A stretch of DNA of 64,000 bases from JBJSXJ01 sp044235425 (GCA_044235425.1 JBIIHW010000001.1:248001-312000); one strand, 5' to 3'. Positions 1 to 9,343 are shown, numbered from the stretch's first letter. Notes: generated from the sequence alone by a model not told the origin. A program made the numbers and translations.

Positions 1-1073
1 AGTGGTAAGGTAGGTACGGGAACCGCAGTGAGCTGTGCCAGGGCCTGCGGGTCGACCCATGCGGCCAGGTGATCGGCGACGGTGGCGGCGGAACTGATGC
101 GCACCGCCGGATCTTTGGCTAACAGGTAGGCCAGCAGTTGTTCGAGCGGCGGGGGCACACCCCAGGCGGCCAAAGAGGCTGGTACCTCGCCCTGATGGCG
201 TCGCACTTTGGTGGACCAATCACCGCCGGGAAATGGCGGCTGGCCCGTCAGTAACTGATAAATTGTGCAGCCAAGGCTATAGATATCGCTGGCGGCATCC
301 GGCAACCGATTTCCCGCACCATATTCCGGCGCAATAAAGTCCGCTCGCTGTTGCCAGACGCCAGCGGAATCATCGTGGCTGGGTGACCAGGCCATCGGCA
401 GCTGCGCCGGGTCCGACAGGAGCAGCAATCGCCCCGTCGACTCGACCCATAAATTCGCCGGACGAAGATCGCCATGAGCGAGGCTCCAGCGCTGCAGGTG
501 TGCAAGTCCAAGGGCGGCCTGCCGGGCCAGAAAGCAAGCCGCGGTGGGTGTGAGTCGTCCGGTACGCGCGAGCAAATCCGCGACCGTCTCTCCGTTCAAT
601 TCTTCCGACACAAAAAACTTGTAATGTCCCAGATCCACCGCTTCGTAGCAGCGATGATGATGCAGCTGTGGCTCGGCCAAACAGCGTTGCACTCGACTCG
701 CTACATAACTCCACTGCACCGCATCCTGGGTGATCGTACCGGTAGCAAATTGCAACAAGACGGGATGCCGAGTGGGCATGTGGAAGGCGCGGAACAGTCC
801 GGTGAGCGGTCCCTGTTCAAGCCGTTCATAAACTTGGTAGTCGCCATAGATAAATGGTCCGGGCCGACCTGCCAGCAGCACATTGGCCTGATAGCGACTT
901 ATCGCTTGCACCGAGACGAGCCAATCGGCGAGTAACTGCGGCGCACCAACTCCGTTCCCACACGCCGGATAAGCCGCTTCAAATGCCGGCAATAATTGTT
1001 GACACTGCGGCAAGGCCAGCAATCGACTATCGACCGCTAGCTTCCAGAATTCCGCCATCGAGTTTACGGGCAT
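1..1073 (-). CDS. Protein kinase-like protein, probable pseudokinase (C-terminus beyond window)
   Basis: The reading frame is open from an ATG at 1073 down to the window edge (about 357 residues), so the C-terminus is missing. Residues 75-340 follow the Ser/Thr kinase fold: the catalytic-loop equivalent reads HGDLRPAN, an APE-like FIAPEYG follows, then SDIYSLGCTIYQLLTG as in helix F of bacterial STPKs. Key catalytic positions look altered: the beta-3 lysine motif is LLQF rather than AIK, HRD is HGD, and the DFG position reads SDP. The glycine loop is also degenerate. The N-terminal 70 residues form a helical region typical of planctomycete STPKs. It lies 18 bp downstream of the threonine aldolase gene on the same strand and may be co-transcribed. 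A function as a scaffold or pseudokinase is inferred; weak kinase activity cannot be excluded. Confidence 0.8.
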   Translation of the reverse strand, partial: MPVNSMAEFWKLAVDSRLLALPQCQQLLPAFEAAYPACGNGVGAPQLLADWLVSVQAISRYQANVLLAGRPGPFIYGDYQVYERLEQGPLTGLFRAFHMPTRHPVLLQFATGTITQDAVQWSYVASRVQRCLAEPQLHHHRCYEAVDLGHYKFFVSEELNGETVADLLARTGRLTPTAACFLARQAALGLAHLQRWSLAHGDLRPANLWVESTGRLLLLSDPAQLPMAWSPSHDDSAGVWQQRADFIAPEYGAGNRLPDAASDIYSLGCTIYQLLTGQPPFPGGDWSTKVRRHQGEVPASLAAWGVPPPLEQLLAYLLAKDPAVRISSAATVADHLAAWVDPQALAQLTAVPVPTLP

Positions 1074-1091
1074 AACTGCTTTTCCATTTCC

Positions 1092-2174
1092 CTAGACGCC
1101 GACCGTGCGAGAGCGTGGCTGACGCTCATGACGCTCCGCCAATTCCTCGATTACCTGTGCGGCTCGCTGGATGCCGGCCAAATTCACATCGAGATGCGTG
1201 ACCGCTCGAATGAGCTGAGGGCCAATGGCGATCATCAGCACGCCCGCTTGCTGGAGCGATTCCACAAACTCCGCCGCCGTCCCCAGTTCCGGCTCCACAC
1301 GAAAAATCACAATATTCGTATCCACTTCGTCGGGCTGCAGCGTGAGCCCAGGAGTCTGCCGGATCGCCTGCGCCAAGCGCTGAGCATGGTCGTGATCGAC
1401 CGTCAGACGCTCCCGATTATTTTCGAGCGCATAGAGAGCGGCGGCGGCTAATGTTCCAGCCTGTCGCATGCCACCCCCAAAAAGTTTGCGATGGCGGCGA
1501 GCTTCGCGAATCAGATCGCGTGGTCCGGCTAAAGCGGAACCGACCGGAGCGCCCAGGCCTTTGCTAAAACAGACGCTGACCGTGTCAAAGTGACTGGCCC
1601 AGCGATCGGCTGCAATGCCGGTGGCGGCGACAGCGTTAAATAGTCGTGCACCGTCGAGGTGCGTGGCAAGCTGGTGACGTTTCGCCCAGTGGCAAATCTG
1701 TTCCACATATTCGTACGGCTGAATGCGACCCGCACCGCGATTGTGCGTGTTTTCCAAAGCGACCAAACGAGTGCGGACGAGGTGATCGTTATCAGGACGA
1801 ACAAGTCCTTCGAACTGTTCCGGACGCAGCACGCCAAACTTTCCTTCAATCGTCCGCGCTACCAGGCCGCTGAGCTGCGCGAACGCTCCCTGCTCATAAT
1901 TGTAAATATGACAGCCAGCCTCACACAGAAACTCATCGCCAGGTCGACAATGCAGACGCAGTGCAATCTGGTTAGTCATGGAACCACTAGGCATGAAGAT
2001 CGCATCCTCTTTGCCCAGTAGTTCGGCAGTACGCTGCTGAAGCCGTTCACAGGTCGGATCGCGGCCGAGCACGTCGTCGCCCACTTCCGCCGAAGCGATC
2101 GCCTGCCGCATAGCCTCACAGGGCTTGGTTACCGTGTCACTCCGCAGATCCACCAGCCAATCCGACTTCGACAT
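1092..2174 (-). CDS. ltaE: Low-specificity L-threonine aldolase (PLP-dependent)
   Basis: This 360-residue cytosolic fold-type I PLP enzyme is expected to cleave L-threonine or L-allo-threonine to glycine and acetaldehyde. The N-terminus VDLRSDTVTKP is the family signature. H89 in the CEAGCHIY segment is placed to stack on PLP, D174 in HLDGARLFN should contact the pyridine nitrogen, and K205 in VCFSKGLGAP is the Schiff-base lysine. Length is normal for the family (about 340-360). The start is ATG at 2174. The gene is followed after 18 bp by the kinase-like gene on the same strand and is divergent from hisD. Stereospecificity cannot be read from the sequence. Confidence 0.93.
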   Translation of the reverse strand: MSKSDWLVDLRSDTVTKPCEAMRQAIASAEVGDDVLGRDPTCERLQQRTAELLGKEDAIFMPSGSMTNQIALRLHCRPGDEFLCEAGCHIYNYEQGAFAQLSGLVARTIEGKFGVLRPEQFEGLVRPDNDHLVRTRLVALENTHNRGAGRIQPYEYVEQICHWAKRHQLATHLDGARLFNAVAATGIAADRWASHFDTVSVCFSKGLGAPVGSALAGPRDLIREARRHRKLFGGGMRQAGTLAAAALYALENNRERLTVDHDHAQRLAQAIRQTPGLTLQPDEVDTNIVIFRVEPELGTAAEFVESLQQAGVLMIAIGPQLIRAVTHLDVNLAGIQRAAQVIEELAERHERQPRSRTVGV

Positions 2175-2253
2175 TTCAGCTCCCTAGCTACTTAACAGCC
2201 GTTTCCCGCATCTTGAGTCCGCTGACAGCTTCCCAGGCTCGCAAAACCACTAC

Positions 2254-2347
2254 TTCACTGGCCCATTCACTTCACTGGCCCATTCACTTTACTGGCCCAT
2301 TCACTTCACTGGCCCATTCACTTCACTGGCCCATTCACCTTACTGGC
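2254..2347. repeat. Tandem 17-bp repeat, five full units plus a partial
   Basis: The unit TTCACTGGCCCATTCAC repeats head to tail at 2254, 2271, 2288, 2305 and 2322, with one base change in the third unit, and ends in a partial copy up to 2347. It sits in the 353-bp divergent region between threonine aldolase (start 2174) and hisD (start 2528). There are no spacers, so it is not a CRISPR array. The rest of this intergenic region shows nothing I can name. Confidence 0.95.
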
Positions 2348-2527
2348 TAGGCACCCCAATCCGCCACTTTCCGTATCCTATCGATTCTCCGGGGTTCCGA
2401 CGAGAGATAAGTGGCGGGAAGCGACAAAACGGGAATTTGCCTCGCGGGGGCGCTGGGCCTTTTCAGTCTTGCCGCTCCCATCCACAATAGAGACTTCGTT
2501 CGCTGGCAGATTCGGAGTTTCTCGCGC

Positions 2528-3889
2528 ATGACCGGTTCGTCCTTAACCATCACTCATATCGATGCTCGCACGGGCGACCTGGAGGCTCGGCTGGCCGAAC
2601 TGCGGCAACGCTTGAGCCCCCAGGGCAATATCGTTAGTCCTCAGGGGCGCCAGCGAACGATCGAGGTATTTGGGGAGCCGCTGAGTCCGGAGCAAGTGGT
2701 CGAGCGAATCTGCAACGACATTCGACAGCAGGGATTGCCGGCGCTCCTGGACTATTGCCGTAAACTGGATCGCGCCGAACTTACCCCCGACACGCTGCGC
2801 GTCCCCGCGGCCGAACTGCAAGCGGCTCATCAAGCGGCTGACCCGGAATTCCTGGGAACGGTGCGCCGCGTGCGCGACCAGATTTGGGAGTTTCAAACGG
2901 CGATCTTGCAGCGTGATGTGGAAGTTCGTCGGCCCACAGGAGTCGTCTTGCGACAGCGCTACCAGCCACTCGAACGGATCGGCATCTGCGTGCCGGGTGG
3001 TGCTGCCGCTTATCCCTCGACGGTGCTCATGACGGCCGTACCGGCTGCGGCGGCGGGCGTCGAGCAGATTGTGGTCGTTGCGCCGCCAACCCCGTTCGGC
3101 TCCCGTAACCCGGATGTCTTGGCGACCTGCTGGGAACTGGGAATTCGCGAAGTCTATCGCATGGGTGGAGCGCAAGCGGTCGCCGCCCTGGCTTATGGAG
3201 TGACGGGCGTGGCCCCAGTCGACAAGATTGTCGGCCCCGGCAACCTGTTCGTGGCACTCGCCAAAAAACGACTGTATGGCACCGTCGACATCGACTCGAT
3301 TGCGGGCCCCAGTGAAGTGGTCGTGATCGCCGACGAGTCGACTCGCGCTGATTTCACGGCCGCCGACATGCTGGCTCAAGCTGAACATTCTCCCGGCGCC
3401 AGCATCCTTGTCACCTGGTGCCCCGAAGTACTCACAGCAACACTCGCCGAACTCGAAAAGCAAGTCGCCCGTTTAGAACGAAGCGAACTGACGGTCGAGA
3501 GTTTGAATGCGTTTGGAGCTCTGATTCTGGCTCGCGACGCGGACGATGCTTGCCGCATCAGTAATTTACTGGCCCCCGAGCACTTGCATGTGGCGATGCA
3601 GGATGGCGAGCGATTACTGGGGAAGCTGCGGCATGCGGGCGCCATCTTCGTCGGTAACTACTCGCCTGTCGCACTCGGTGATTATGTCGCGGGTCCGTCC
3701 CACGTGTTGCCCACGGGTGGTACCGCTCGCTGGGCCGCCGGACTCACCGCCAACCATTTTTTACGAGGTGGCAGTATTATTCAGTACAGCGCCGACGCGC
3801 TGCGTGCTGTCGCGGAAGATGTGCGCCGCCTGGCGAACAAAGAGGGATTAACCGCTCATCGCGCCAGCGTCGATATCCGGTGTGATTGA
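2528..3889 (+). CDS. hisD: Histidinol dehydrogenase
   Basis: This enzyme catalyses the last two oxidations of histidine biosynthesis, L-histidinol to L-histidine, with NAD+ and zinc. The sequence carries the family landmarks: GGAAAYPSTVLM, VGPGNLFVALAKK, IDSIAGPSEVVV, the metal-ligand segment DMLAQAEHSPGAS, the catalytic EH pair in PEHLHVAM, the DYVAGPSHVLPTGG segment and a C-terminal histidine in TAHRASVDIR. The open frame extends upstream to 2411, but the added 39 residues have no family counterpart. The ATG at 2528 has GGAG upstream and gives 453 residues, close to the usual 430-440. It is followed by hisC (116-bp gap) and hisB, forming a partial his cluster on the plus strand. Confidence 0.96.
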   Translation: MTGSSLTITHIDARTGDLEARLAELRQRLSPQGNIVSPQGRQRTIEVFGEPLSPEQVVERICNDIRQQGLPALLDYCRKLDRAELTPDTLRVPAAELQAAHQAADPEFLGTVRRVRDQIWEFQTAILQRDVEVRRPTGVVLRQRYQPLERIGICVPGGAAAYPSTVLMTAVPAAAAGVEQIVVVAPPTPFGSRNPDVLATCWELGIREVYRMGGAQAVAALAYGVTGVAPVDKIVGPGNLFVALAKKRLYGTVDIDSIAGPSEVVVIADESTRADFTAADMLAQAEHSPGASILVTWCPEVLTATLAELEKQVARLERSELTVESLNAFGALILARDADDACRISNLLAPEHLHVAMQDGERLLGKLRHAGAIFVGNYSPVALGDYVAGPSHVLPTGGTARWAAGLTANHFLRGGSIIQYSADALRAVAEDVRRLANKEGLTAHRASVDIRCD

Positions 3890-4005
3890 GTGCTAGCAAC
3901 AGAAAACGCTGCCGAGATACACGGAACGCGGCGTTTAACAACAAGCGATCAAGACGCGCTGAACAAACGCTGAAATGAAATACTCTGAGAAGGAATACGC
4001 TGAAC

Positions 4006-5055
4006 ATGTCTTACGTGCGACCAGAAATTGCCGCGCTGGCTGGGTATGTCCCCGGTGAACAGCCGCAAGGTGGCAAGTTCATTAAGCTCAATACCAACGA
4101 GAATCCCTATGCCCCCTCACCAGCCGTGGGACGAGCGATCCAAGATGCCGTGCTCGCCGGCCTCGCTCGTTACCCCGATCCGCTGGCCACCGCCTTTCGC
4201 ATTCAAGCGGGCGAAGTACTGGGCGTTGATCCCAGCTGGATCCTCGCCGGCAATGGCAGCGACGACCTGCTAACGATCATCACTCGAGCGCTTGTTGGCC
4301 CTGGCCAGCGACTACGTTTGCCCTATCCCAGTTACATTCTTTACCGGACGCTGGCGGAACTGCAGGGGGCTCGAGCCGAAGAAGTGCGGTTTCTTCCCGA
4401 CTGGACGCTGCCCGACGAGTTTGGTCAGGGTGACGCGGACCTGAAACTCGTGGTCCTCCCGAATCCCAATAGCCCCACCGGTACGATTGTGCCACGCGCT
4501 CGGATTCTCGAGTTAGCGGAGCGGCTTCCATGTCCGCTGCTGGTGGACGAAGCGTATGCCGATTTTGCCGACGAACAGTGCATCGACTTGGTACGTCAAT
4601 GCGACAAAATCATGGTTTCGCGAACGTTCAGTAAATCCTATGCGCTGGCCGGACTGCGATTCGGCTACCTGGTCGCCCAGCCAGCCCTCATCGAACAATT
4701 CATCAAAGTAAAAGATTCCTACAATTGCGACTCGCTGTCCATCGCCGGCGCAACGGCCGCCATCGGTGACCGAACGTGGTTCGTGGAGAATCGACGTCGA
4801 GTACTCGCGACGCGCGAACGACTCACACATGCCATGCGCGAACTCGGCTTCACTGTGCCCGATTCCCAGGCGAATTTCGTCTGGTGCACCCACTCACGAC
4901 CCCTCCGCCCACTCTACGAATATCTTAAGTCTCAACGTGTCCTCATCCGCTACATGAACTATGCTGGCTGGGGCGAAGGCCTCCGCATCAGTGTGGGGAC
5001 CGATGAACAGATTGATGTTTGCATCGAGATGCTGCGGCAACAGCTCAGCACCTAG
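4006..5055 (+). CDS. hisC: Histidinol-phosphate aminotransferase
   Basis: This is a PLP-dependent aminotransferase of class I/II that converts imidazole-acetol phosphate and glutamate to histidinol phosphate and 2-oxoglutarate. The motifs are FIKLNTNENPYAPSP near the N-terminus, LAGNGSDDLL, LPNPNSPTG, VDEAYADF, and the Schiff-base lysine K210 in SRTFSKSYALAGLRFGY. The 349-residue length is standard. The ATG at 4006 is preceded by AGAAGGA about 12 bases upstream. It lies between hisD and hisB on the same strand, which supports the HisC assignment over other aminotransferases of the family. Confidence 0.95.
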   Translation: MSYVRPEIAALAGYVPGEQPQGGKFIKLNTNENPYAPSPAVGRAIQDAVLAGLARYPDPLATAFRIQAGEVLGVDPSWILAGNGSDDLLTIITRALVGPGQRLRLPYPSYILYRTLAELQGARAEEVRFLPDWTLPDEFGQGDADLKLVVLPNPNSPTGTIVPRARILELAERLPCPLLVDEAYADFADEQCIDLVRQCDKIMVSRTFSKSYALAGLRFGYLVAQPALIEQFIKVKDSYNCDSLSIAGATAAIGDRTWFVENRRRVLATRERLTHAMRELGFTVPDSQANFVWCTHSRPLRPLYEYLKSQRVLIRYMNYAGWGEGLRISVGTDEQIDVCIEMLRQQLST

Positions 5056-5216
5056 CGAGTCAGCCTGGTCAATCGCCCGGCCAGTTAACTGTCCGGCAGG
5101 TTCCGACTGGCTAGTCCGCGTTTTTTTACTACCAAGCGTTTGTTACTGGCAAGCGATTTACTCCAGAAGCGGTGATACTCACCCCCTCTCGCCTCATTAG
5201 CAAGGAATGTCCGCTC

Positions 5217-5810
5217 ATGGCTCGCACTGGCACCGTGAACCGTAAAACTGCTGAAACTGAGATTCAATTGACCGTGAATCTAGACGGTTCAGGTCAAGCC
5301 GACATTCAAACGGGTGTCGGTTTCCTCGACCACATGCTTACCCTGCTGACGAAACATGGAGTCCTCGACTTAACCGTTCGCGCTCAAGGTGATCTGCAGG
5401 TGGACCAGCATCATACGGTCGAGGATGTTGGCATCTGTCTGGGACAAGCGGTGCAGCAAGCGCTGGGGACGAAGAGCGGCATTCGGCGCTACGGACACTT
5501 CACGCTGCCCATGGAAGAAACACTGGTCACCACGGCGATCGACTTGAGTGGCCGGATGTTCTTCGTGTTCGGCGTCCAGTTTCCGACCGAAAAGATTGGT
5601 AACTTTGACAGCGAACTGGTCTACGACTTCTGGCAAGCGTTCGCCGCCAACTCGCTCTGCAATCTGCATGTGGTTTTACATCACGGTCGCAATAGTCATC
5701 ACATCGCCGAAGCAATTTTCAAGAGCGTCGCGCGATCACTGCGGATGGCGACCGAAATCGATCCTCGGCAGACAGGTGTTCCCAGCACCAAGGGAACACT
5801 GACCCACTAA
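5217..5810 (+). CDS. hisB: Imidazoleglycerol-phosphate dehydratase
   Basis: This is the monofunctional dehydratase of histidine biosynthesis, a Mn-dependent enzyme that turns imidazoleglycerol phosphate into imidazole-acetol phosphate. The two metal-binding halves are visible: GFLDHMLTLLTKHG with HHTVEDVGICLGQA, and later HHIAEAIFKSVARSLR. The histidinol-phosphate phosphatase domain found fused in enterobacterial HisB is absent. An upstream in-frame start at 5172 exists, but the ATG at 5217 follows an AAGGA and begins directly with the conserved fold (197 residues, standard). The gene ends 16 bp before the convergent phosphofructokinase gene. Confidence 0.96.
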   Translation: MARTGTVNRKTAETEIQLTVNLDGSGQADIQTGVGFLDHMLTLLTKHGVLDLTVRAQGDLQVDQHHTVEDVGICLGQAVQQALGTKSGIRRYGHFTLPMEETLVTTAIDLSGRMFFVFGVQFPTEKIGNFDSELVYDFWQAFAANSLCNLHVVLHHGRNSHHIAEAIFKSVARSLRMATEIDPRQTGVPSTKGTLTH

Positions 5811-5826
5811 ATTGCTCGCGCGGCTC

Positions 5827-7155
5827 TCACGAAGCAAACGGTTCTTCCGTGTTCTTGTACAACTCCAGAAACCGAGCGAGTCGATAGAAGTCGCTCTCAG
5901 GATTGATATACCGCACGACCGTCACCAGGGTCTTGGGATCAACCAGTTGATCGAATGGCACATAGCGTAATTGCAACTGCCCCTCAACGGAAACCATCAC
6001 CCCGTTCAGCCGTCGTTCGACTAGAGCACGGAAAGCGCCCACGCCGAGCTGACTGCCGAGCAGCACATCGAAGGCGTGTGGCTTGGAGCAGCGTGATTCG
6101 TAGCCGAGCTGGATACCGTTGATCTTCCGCTCTTTACCCGTTTCCTTCGTATAAGCCTCCGCGACGAGCTTCGCGAGACGGCGACCGAGCATCACTTCGG
6201 CAATCGCCAAGTGTCCATGATCATCGCGCGGCACATCTTTAACCGCCTCGAAGGGCATCAGTTCTGCCAAGCCTTCGGCGAGTACGATCACGCCAAATTT
6301 TTTGCCATCTTTTTCGCGATCCTTCATGAGCTTGACGATGCGATCGATGACCTTCGGCAGATTCATGATCTCGCGCGTTTTCGTTTCGCCGGTCTTCTTA
6401 TCTTGATAAGTCTCGGACGTGCGATAGATGCCTGAAATGTCTTCAACACTCAGCACCAAACTGGCTTCGCCCGCAATCGCCGCACCATACGACAGCCAAC
6501 CAGCACTGCGGCCCATCGTTTCCGCAATGAAGTAGCTGCGAGTGGCTTCGGCGTCATACAGCAGCGTGCGAATTTCGGTGGCAAGCGTATCACAGGCCGT
6601 GAAATAACCGAACGTAAAATCGATGCCGTGGTAATCATTATCGATTGTTTTGGGAACATGCACGACGGGAATGCGAGCCGCATCGGCGGGCAGTACATCC
6701 TGAAACATCTTGAACTTGTTCGCGGTCTTCAGCGTGTCATCGCCACCGATCGAGATGAGTGCATCGACGCCCAGCGATCGCAAGCCTTCGTAGGTGTTGC
6801 GCATTTTCTGAGAGCGTTTGGGGTCGTGCAGATGCTCGGGAGCCGAAATCTCTTTACCTGGGTTGGCCCGAGCCGTACCGATCATGATGCCCTGACTCGC
6901 CCGCGTGCGTTTCAGGTAGGCGTGACTCATCCGCACAAAGTCTTCACCCTCGAGCATGGGCTCGCTGGGGGAATACTTTTCAAGTTTCGAGTAACCGTGC
7001 CGAATCCCAATCACCTCCACTCCGCTGCGCAAAAAAGCTGCAGCGGCGGTTGAAATGACCGCATTGGCGGCCGGCGCCGGCCCACCGGCAAATAGAATTG
7101 CCACGCGTTTGATCGGTGCCGCGGTGTTCGCTGAAGTCGACGCAACTGAGGACAT
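5827..7155 (-). CDS. pfp: 6-phosphofructokinase, pyrophosphate-dependent type
   Basis: This phosphofructokinase-superfamily enzyme interconverts fructose 6-phosphate and fructose 1,6-bisphosphate. Two signatures point to PPi rather than ATP as phosphoryl donor: SIGGDDTLK (GGDD in place of GGDG) and PKTIDNDYHG, with a lysine where ATP enzymes usually have glycine. The MGRSAGWLSYGAAIAGEA segment is the substrate-binding motif of the long PFK clade. A GTG at 7182 would add nine residues, but the ATG at 7155 has a good AAGGAAG ribosome site and gives 442 residues. It lies downstream of accB-accC on the same strand with a 60-bp gap, so co-transcription is plausible. A PPi enzyme would be reversible; donor choice here is inferred from motifs only. 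Confidence 0.9.
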   Translation of the reverse strand: MSSVASTSANTAAPIKRVAILFAGGPAPAANAVISTAAAAFLRSGVEVIGIRHGYSKLEKYSPSEPMLEGEDFVRMSHAYLKRTRASQGIMIGTARANPGKEISAPEHLHDPKRSQKMRNTYEGLRSLGVDALISIGGDDTLKTANKFKMFQDVLPADAARIPVVHVPKTIDNDYHGIDFTFGYFTACDTLATEIRTLLYDAEATRSYFIAETMGRSAGWLSYGAAIAGEASLVLSVEDISGIYRTSETYQDKKTGETKTREIMNLPKVIDRIVKLMKDREKDGKKFGVIVLAEGLAELMPFEAVKDVPRDDHGHLAIAEVMLGRRLAKLVAEAYTKETGKERKINGIQLGYESRCSKPHAFDVLLGSQLGVGAFRALVERRLNGVMVSVEGQLQLRYVPFDQLVDPKTLVTVVRYINPESDFYRLARFLELYKNTEEPFAS

Positions 7156-7215
7156 GATTGAGCTTCCTTCTGGCCCCGCCACGTGATGAAAAACGAAAAA
7201 CTTCGCCGGCTGTCT

Positions 7216-8565
7216 TTAAGATGGAGCAAGCCAAGTACGTTCGACGAAATGCGTGTCGATGGTACCGGCTGCGAATTCCGCATGCTCCAGTACCTCGCGT
7301 AAGAAACCAGCCGTCGTCGAAATTCCCTCCACACGCAACTCATTGAGCGCTCGCCGCATGCAAGCAATCGCTTCGCCGCGCGTGGGTTGATGGACGATCA
7401 ACTTGCCGATCATCGAATCGTAGTGCGGTGGCACCGTGTACCCGACGTGCGCGTGGGAATCAAATCGCACACCCTTGCCACCCGGCACAAACAACTGCGT
7501 AATCTTTCCGGGCGTCGGCTGGAAATTCTTGGCGGGATTTTCCGCATTGATGCGACATTCAATCGCACAGCCCGTGGCTTTGATCTCCTTTTGCTTAAAC
7601 GGCAGCTTTTCCCCGCTGGCGACCATGATTTGCGTCTTGATGAGGTCGATTCCCGTCACCATTTCGGTCACCGGATGCTCCACCTGAATACGAGCATTCA
7701 CTTCGATGAAATAGAAATTGTGCTCCTGATCCACAATGAACTCGACCGTACCCGCGTTGGTGTATCCCGCTTGCTTCACCAATCGAACCGCCGCTTCACA
7801 AATCGCCGTCCGCACCTTTTCGGGCAAGTTCGTGGCGGGACTTTCTTCAATCAGCTTTTGATGACGGCGCTGAGTGGAGCAATCACGTTCCCAGAGATGG
7901 ACCGCGTTGCCGTGGTGATCGGCGACGATTTGCACTTCCACGTGACGCGGACGCTGAATGTATTTTTCGAGGTACACACCGGCGTTACCAAACGCGGCCT
8001 GAGCCTCCGTTCGCGCTTGCTGCAGAGCGGTCTGCAAAGCGAGTTCATTCGCGGCCACTCGCATCCCTTTGCCACCACCGCCCGCCGTCGCCTTGATCAG
8101 CACCGGAAAGCCGATCTCCTTGGCAATCCGCGCCGCTTCGCGGTCATCCTCGACGAGCCCTTCACTCCCCGGCACACAGGGCACCTTGGCAGCCCGCGCG
8201 ACCGCTTTGGCGGAGTTCTTATCGCCAAGCATTTTCATCGCCTCGGGCGATGGACCAATGAAATCGATCTGGCAACTGCGACAGACTTCGTTGAAATGCG
8301 CATTCTCGGAGAGAAAGCCGTAACCGGGATGAATCGCTTCGACGTTCCCGACCTCAGCCGCACTAATTACCTGGTCAATGCGTAGATAGCTCTGAGCCGA
8401 CTTAGCGGGGCCAATACAATATGCTTCGTCCGCCAATTGCAAATACTGCGAACCACGGTCAGCTTCGCTGAAGACCGCTACGGTCTCAATCCCCAGCTCG
8501 CGACACGCCCGAATCACTCGCAGAGCGATTTCACCCCGATTGGCAATTAGAATTCGCTTGTACAT
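7216..8565 (-). CDS. accC: Acetyl-CoA carboxylase, biotin carboxylase subunit
   Basis: This ATP-grasp enzyme carboxylates biotin on AccB, the first half-reaction of malonyl-CoA synthesis. The order of motifs matches AccC: ILIANRGEIALRVIRACREL at the N-terminus, HPGYGFLSEN, the glycine-rich ATP loop KATAGGGGKGMR, and the catalytic EVNARIQVEHPVTEM segment. The 449-residue length is the bacterial standard, with no fused BCCP domain. It starts 44 bp downstream of accB on the same strand, the common accB-accC order. The carboxyltransferase subunits AccA and AccD are not in the window. Confidence 0.97.
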   Translation of the reverse strand: MYKRILIANRGEIALRVIRACRELGIETVAVFSEADRGSQYLQLADEAYCIGPAKSAQSYLRIDQVISAAEVGNVEAIHPGYGFLSENAHFNEVCRSCQIDFIGPSPEAMKMLGDKNSAKAVARAAKVPCVPGSEGLVEDDREAARIAKEIGFPVLIKATAGGGGKGMRVAANELALQTALQQARTEAQAAFGNAGVYLEKYIQRPRHVEVQIVADHHGNAVHLWERDCSTQRRHQKLIEESPATNLPEKVRTAICEAAVRLVKQAGYTNAGTVEFIVDQEHNFYFIEVNARIQVEHPVTEMVTGIDLIKTQIMVASGEKLPFKQKEIKATGCAIECRINAENPAKNFQPTPGKITQLFVPGGKGVRFDSHAHVGYTVPPHYDSMIGKLIVHQPTRGEAIACMRRALNELRVEGISTTAGFLREVLEHAEFAAGTIDTHFVERTWLAPS

Positions 8566-8609
8566 GAAACCCTTCCATCGGCCTCTGACGATCCGTCGGT
8601 CGCTCGTCG

Positions 8610-9104
8610 TTAGCCAGCGGTGTCAATCTTGAAGAGCGGCTTACCAAATTCCACGGGCTCTTCCTCGTCAGCCAGAACGGCCACGACGCGCCCACGAACC
8701 TCGGCCTGAATTTCGTTAAAGACCTTCATCGCTTCGATGATGCAGACGACGGTCTCCGCCGTGATGTGATCGCCCACTTTGACGAAGGTCTGGGAGTTGG
8801 GATTGGGCCGCCCATAAAACGTTCCCACCATCGGACTTTTGATATACGCGATGTTCGGACCATCAGCTGCCGCGGCGCTGCTGGCGGCGGGAGCGGCGGC
8901 CGCTACGGGAGCAACCGGGGCAGGTAGGTACGCCGGAGCGGGCGCTGCCACGGGAGCGGCAGCCAAACCACGGCTAAGCCGAATCTGCTGCTCCTCCTCG
9001 CGCAAGTCGAGTTCGCTGAGCTCATACTCTTTCATCAACTCCACTAACTGACGTAGGCGTTCCAGATCAAATACCTTGCCGCGAGTCGGCTCGGAATCGG
9101 CCAT
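8610..9104 (-). CDS. accB: Biotin carboxyl carrier protein of acetyl-CoA carboxylase
   Basis: This 164-residue carrier shuttles carboxybiotin between biotin carboxylase and carboxyltransferase. The N-terminal 45 residues form the helical region that contacts AccC. An Ala/Pro-rich linker covers about residues 47-80, and the C-terminal biotinyl domain carries the modification motif EAMKVFNE with biotinyl-lysine K127. The conserved SPMVGTFY segment is present. The ATG at 9104 has GGAG upstream. It is the first gene of an accB-accC-pfp set on the minus strand. The 239 bp up to the divergent thioredoxin gene presumably hold both promoters, though none is clear by eye. Confidence 0.96.
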   Translation of the reverse strand: MADSEPTRGKVFDLERLRQLVELMKEYELSELDLREEEQQIRLSRGLAAAPVAAPAPAYLPAPVAPVAAAAPAASSAAAADGPNIAYIKSPMVGTFYGRPNPNSQTFVKVGDHITAETVVCIIEAMKVFNEIQAEVRGRVVAVLADEEEPVEFGKPLFKIDTAG

Positions 9105-9343
9105 ATCTCAGTCTCCGCACTCTATGTGAATCACAACTCTATGCAGTCATTCGAGTTTGGGCGGGATTTTAGCCCTGCCCCCCGGAACCGTCAAGGCAAC
9201 CCAGCCCGCCCTTCGCCCACCGCGCCGGCTCACCGCTGGGAATTCATCGACATCCCGATCAGAATGGAACTCGCCTTGGCGGGCCGCCTAACAGCTCCCC
9301 CCGAGCGCCGTTTTATCTAATGTTTTTTTGAGGAGCTTCCGAG

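Noticed and set aside
2254..2338. CRISPR array
   Set aside because: The repeats are contiguous with no spacers and no cas genes are present.
2411..2527. N-terminal extension of hisD
   Set aside because: The extra 39 residues have no family counterpart, and the ATG at 2528 has GGAG upstream.
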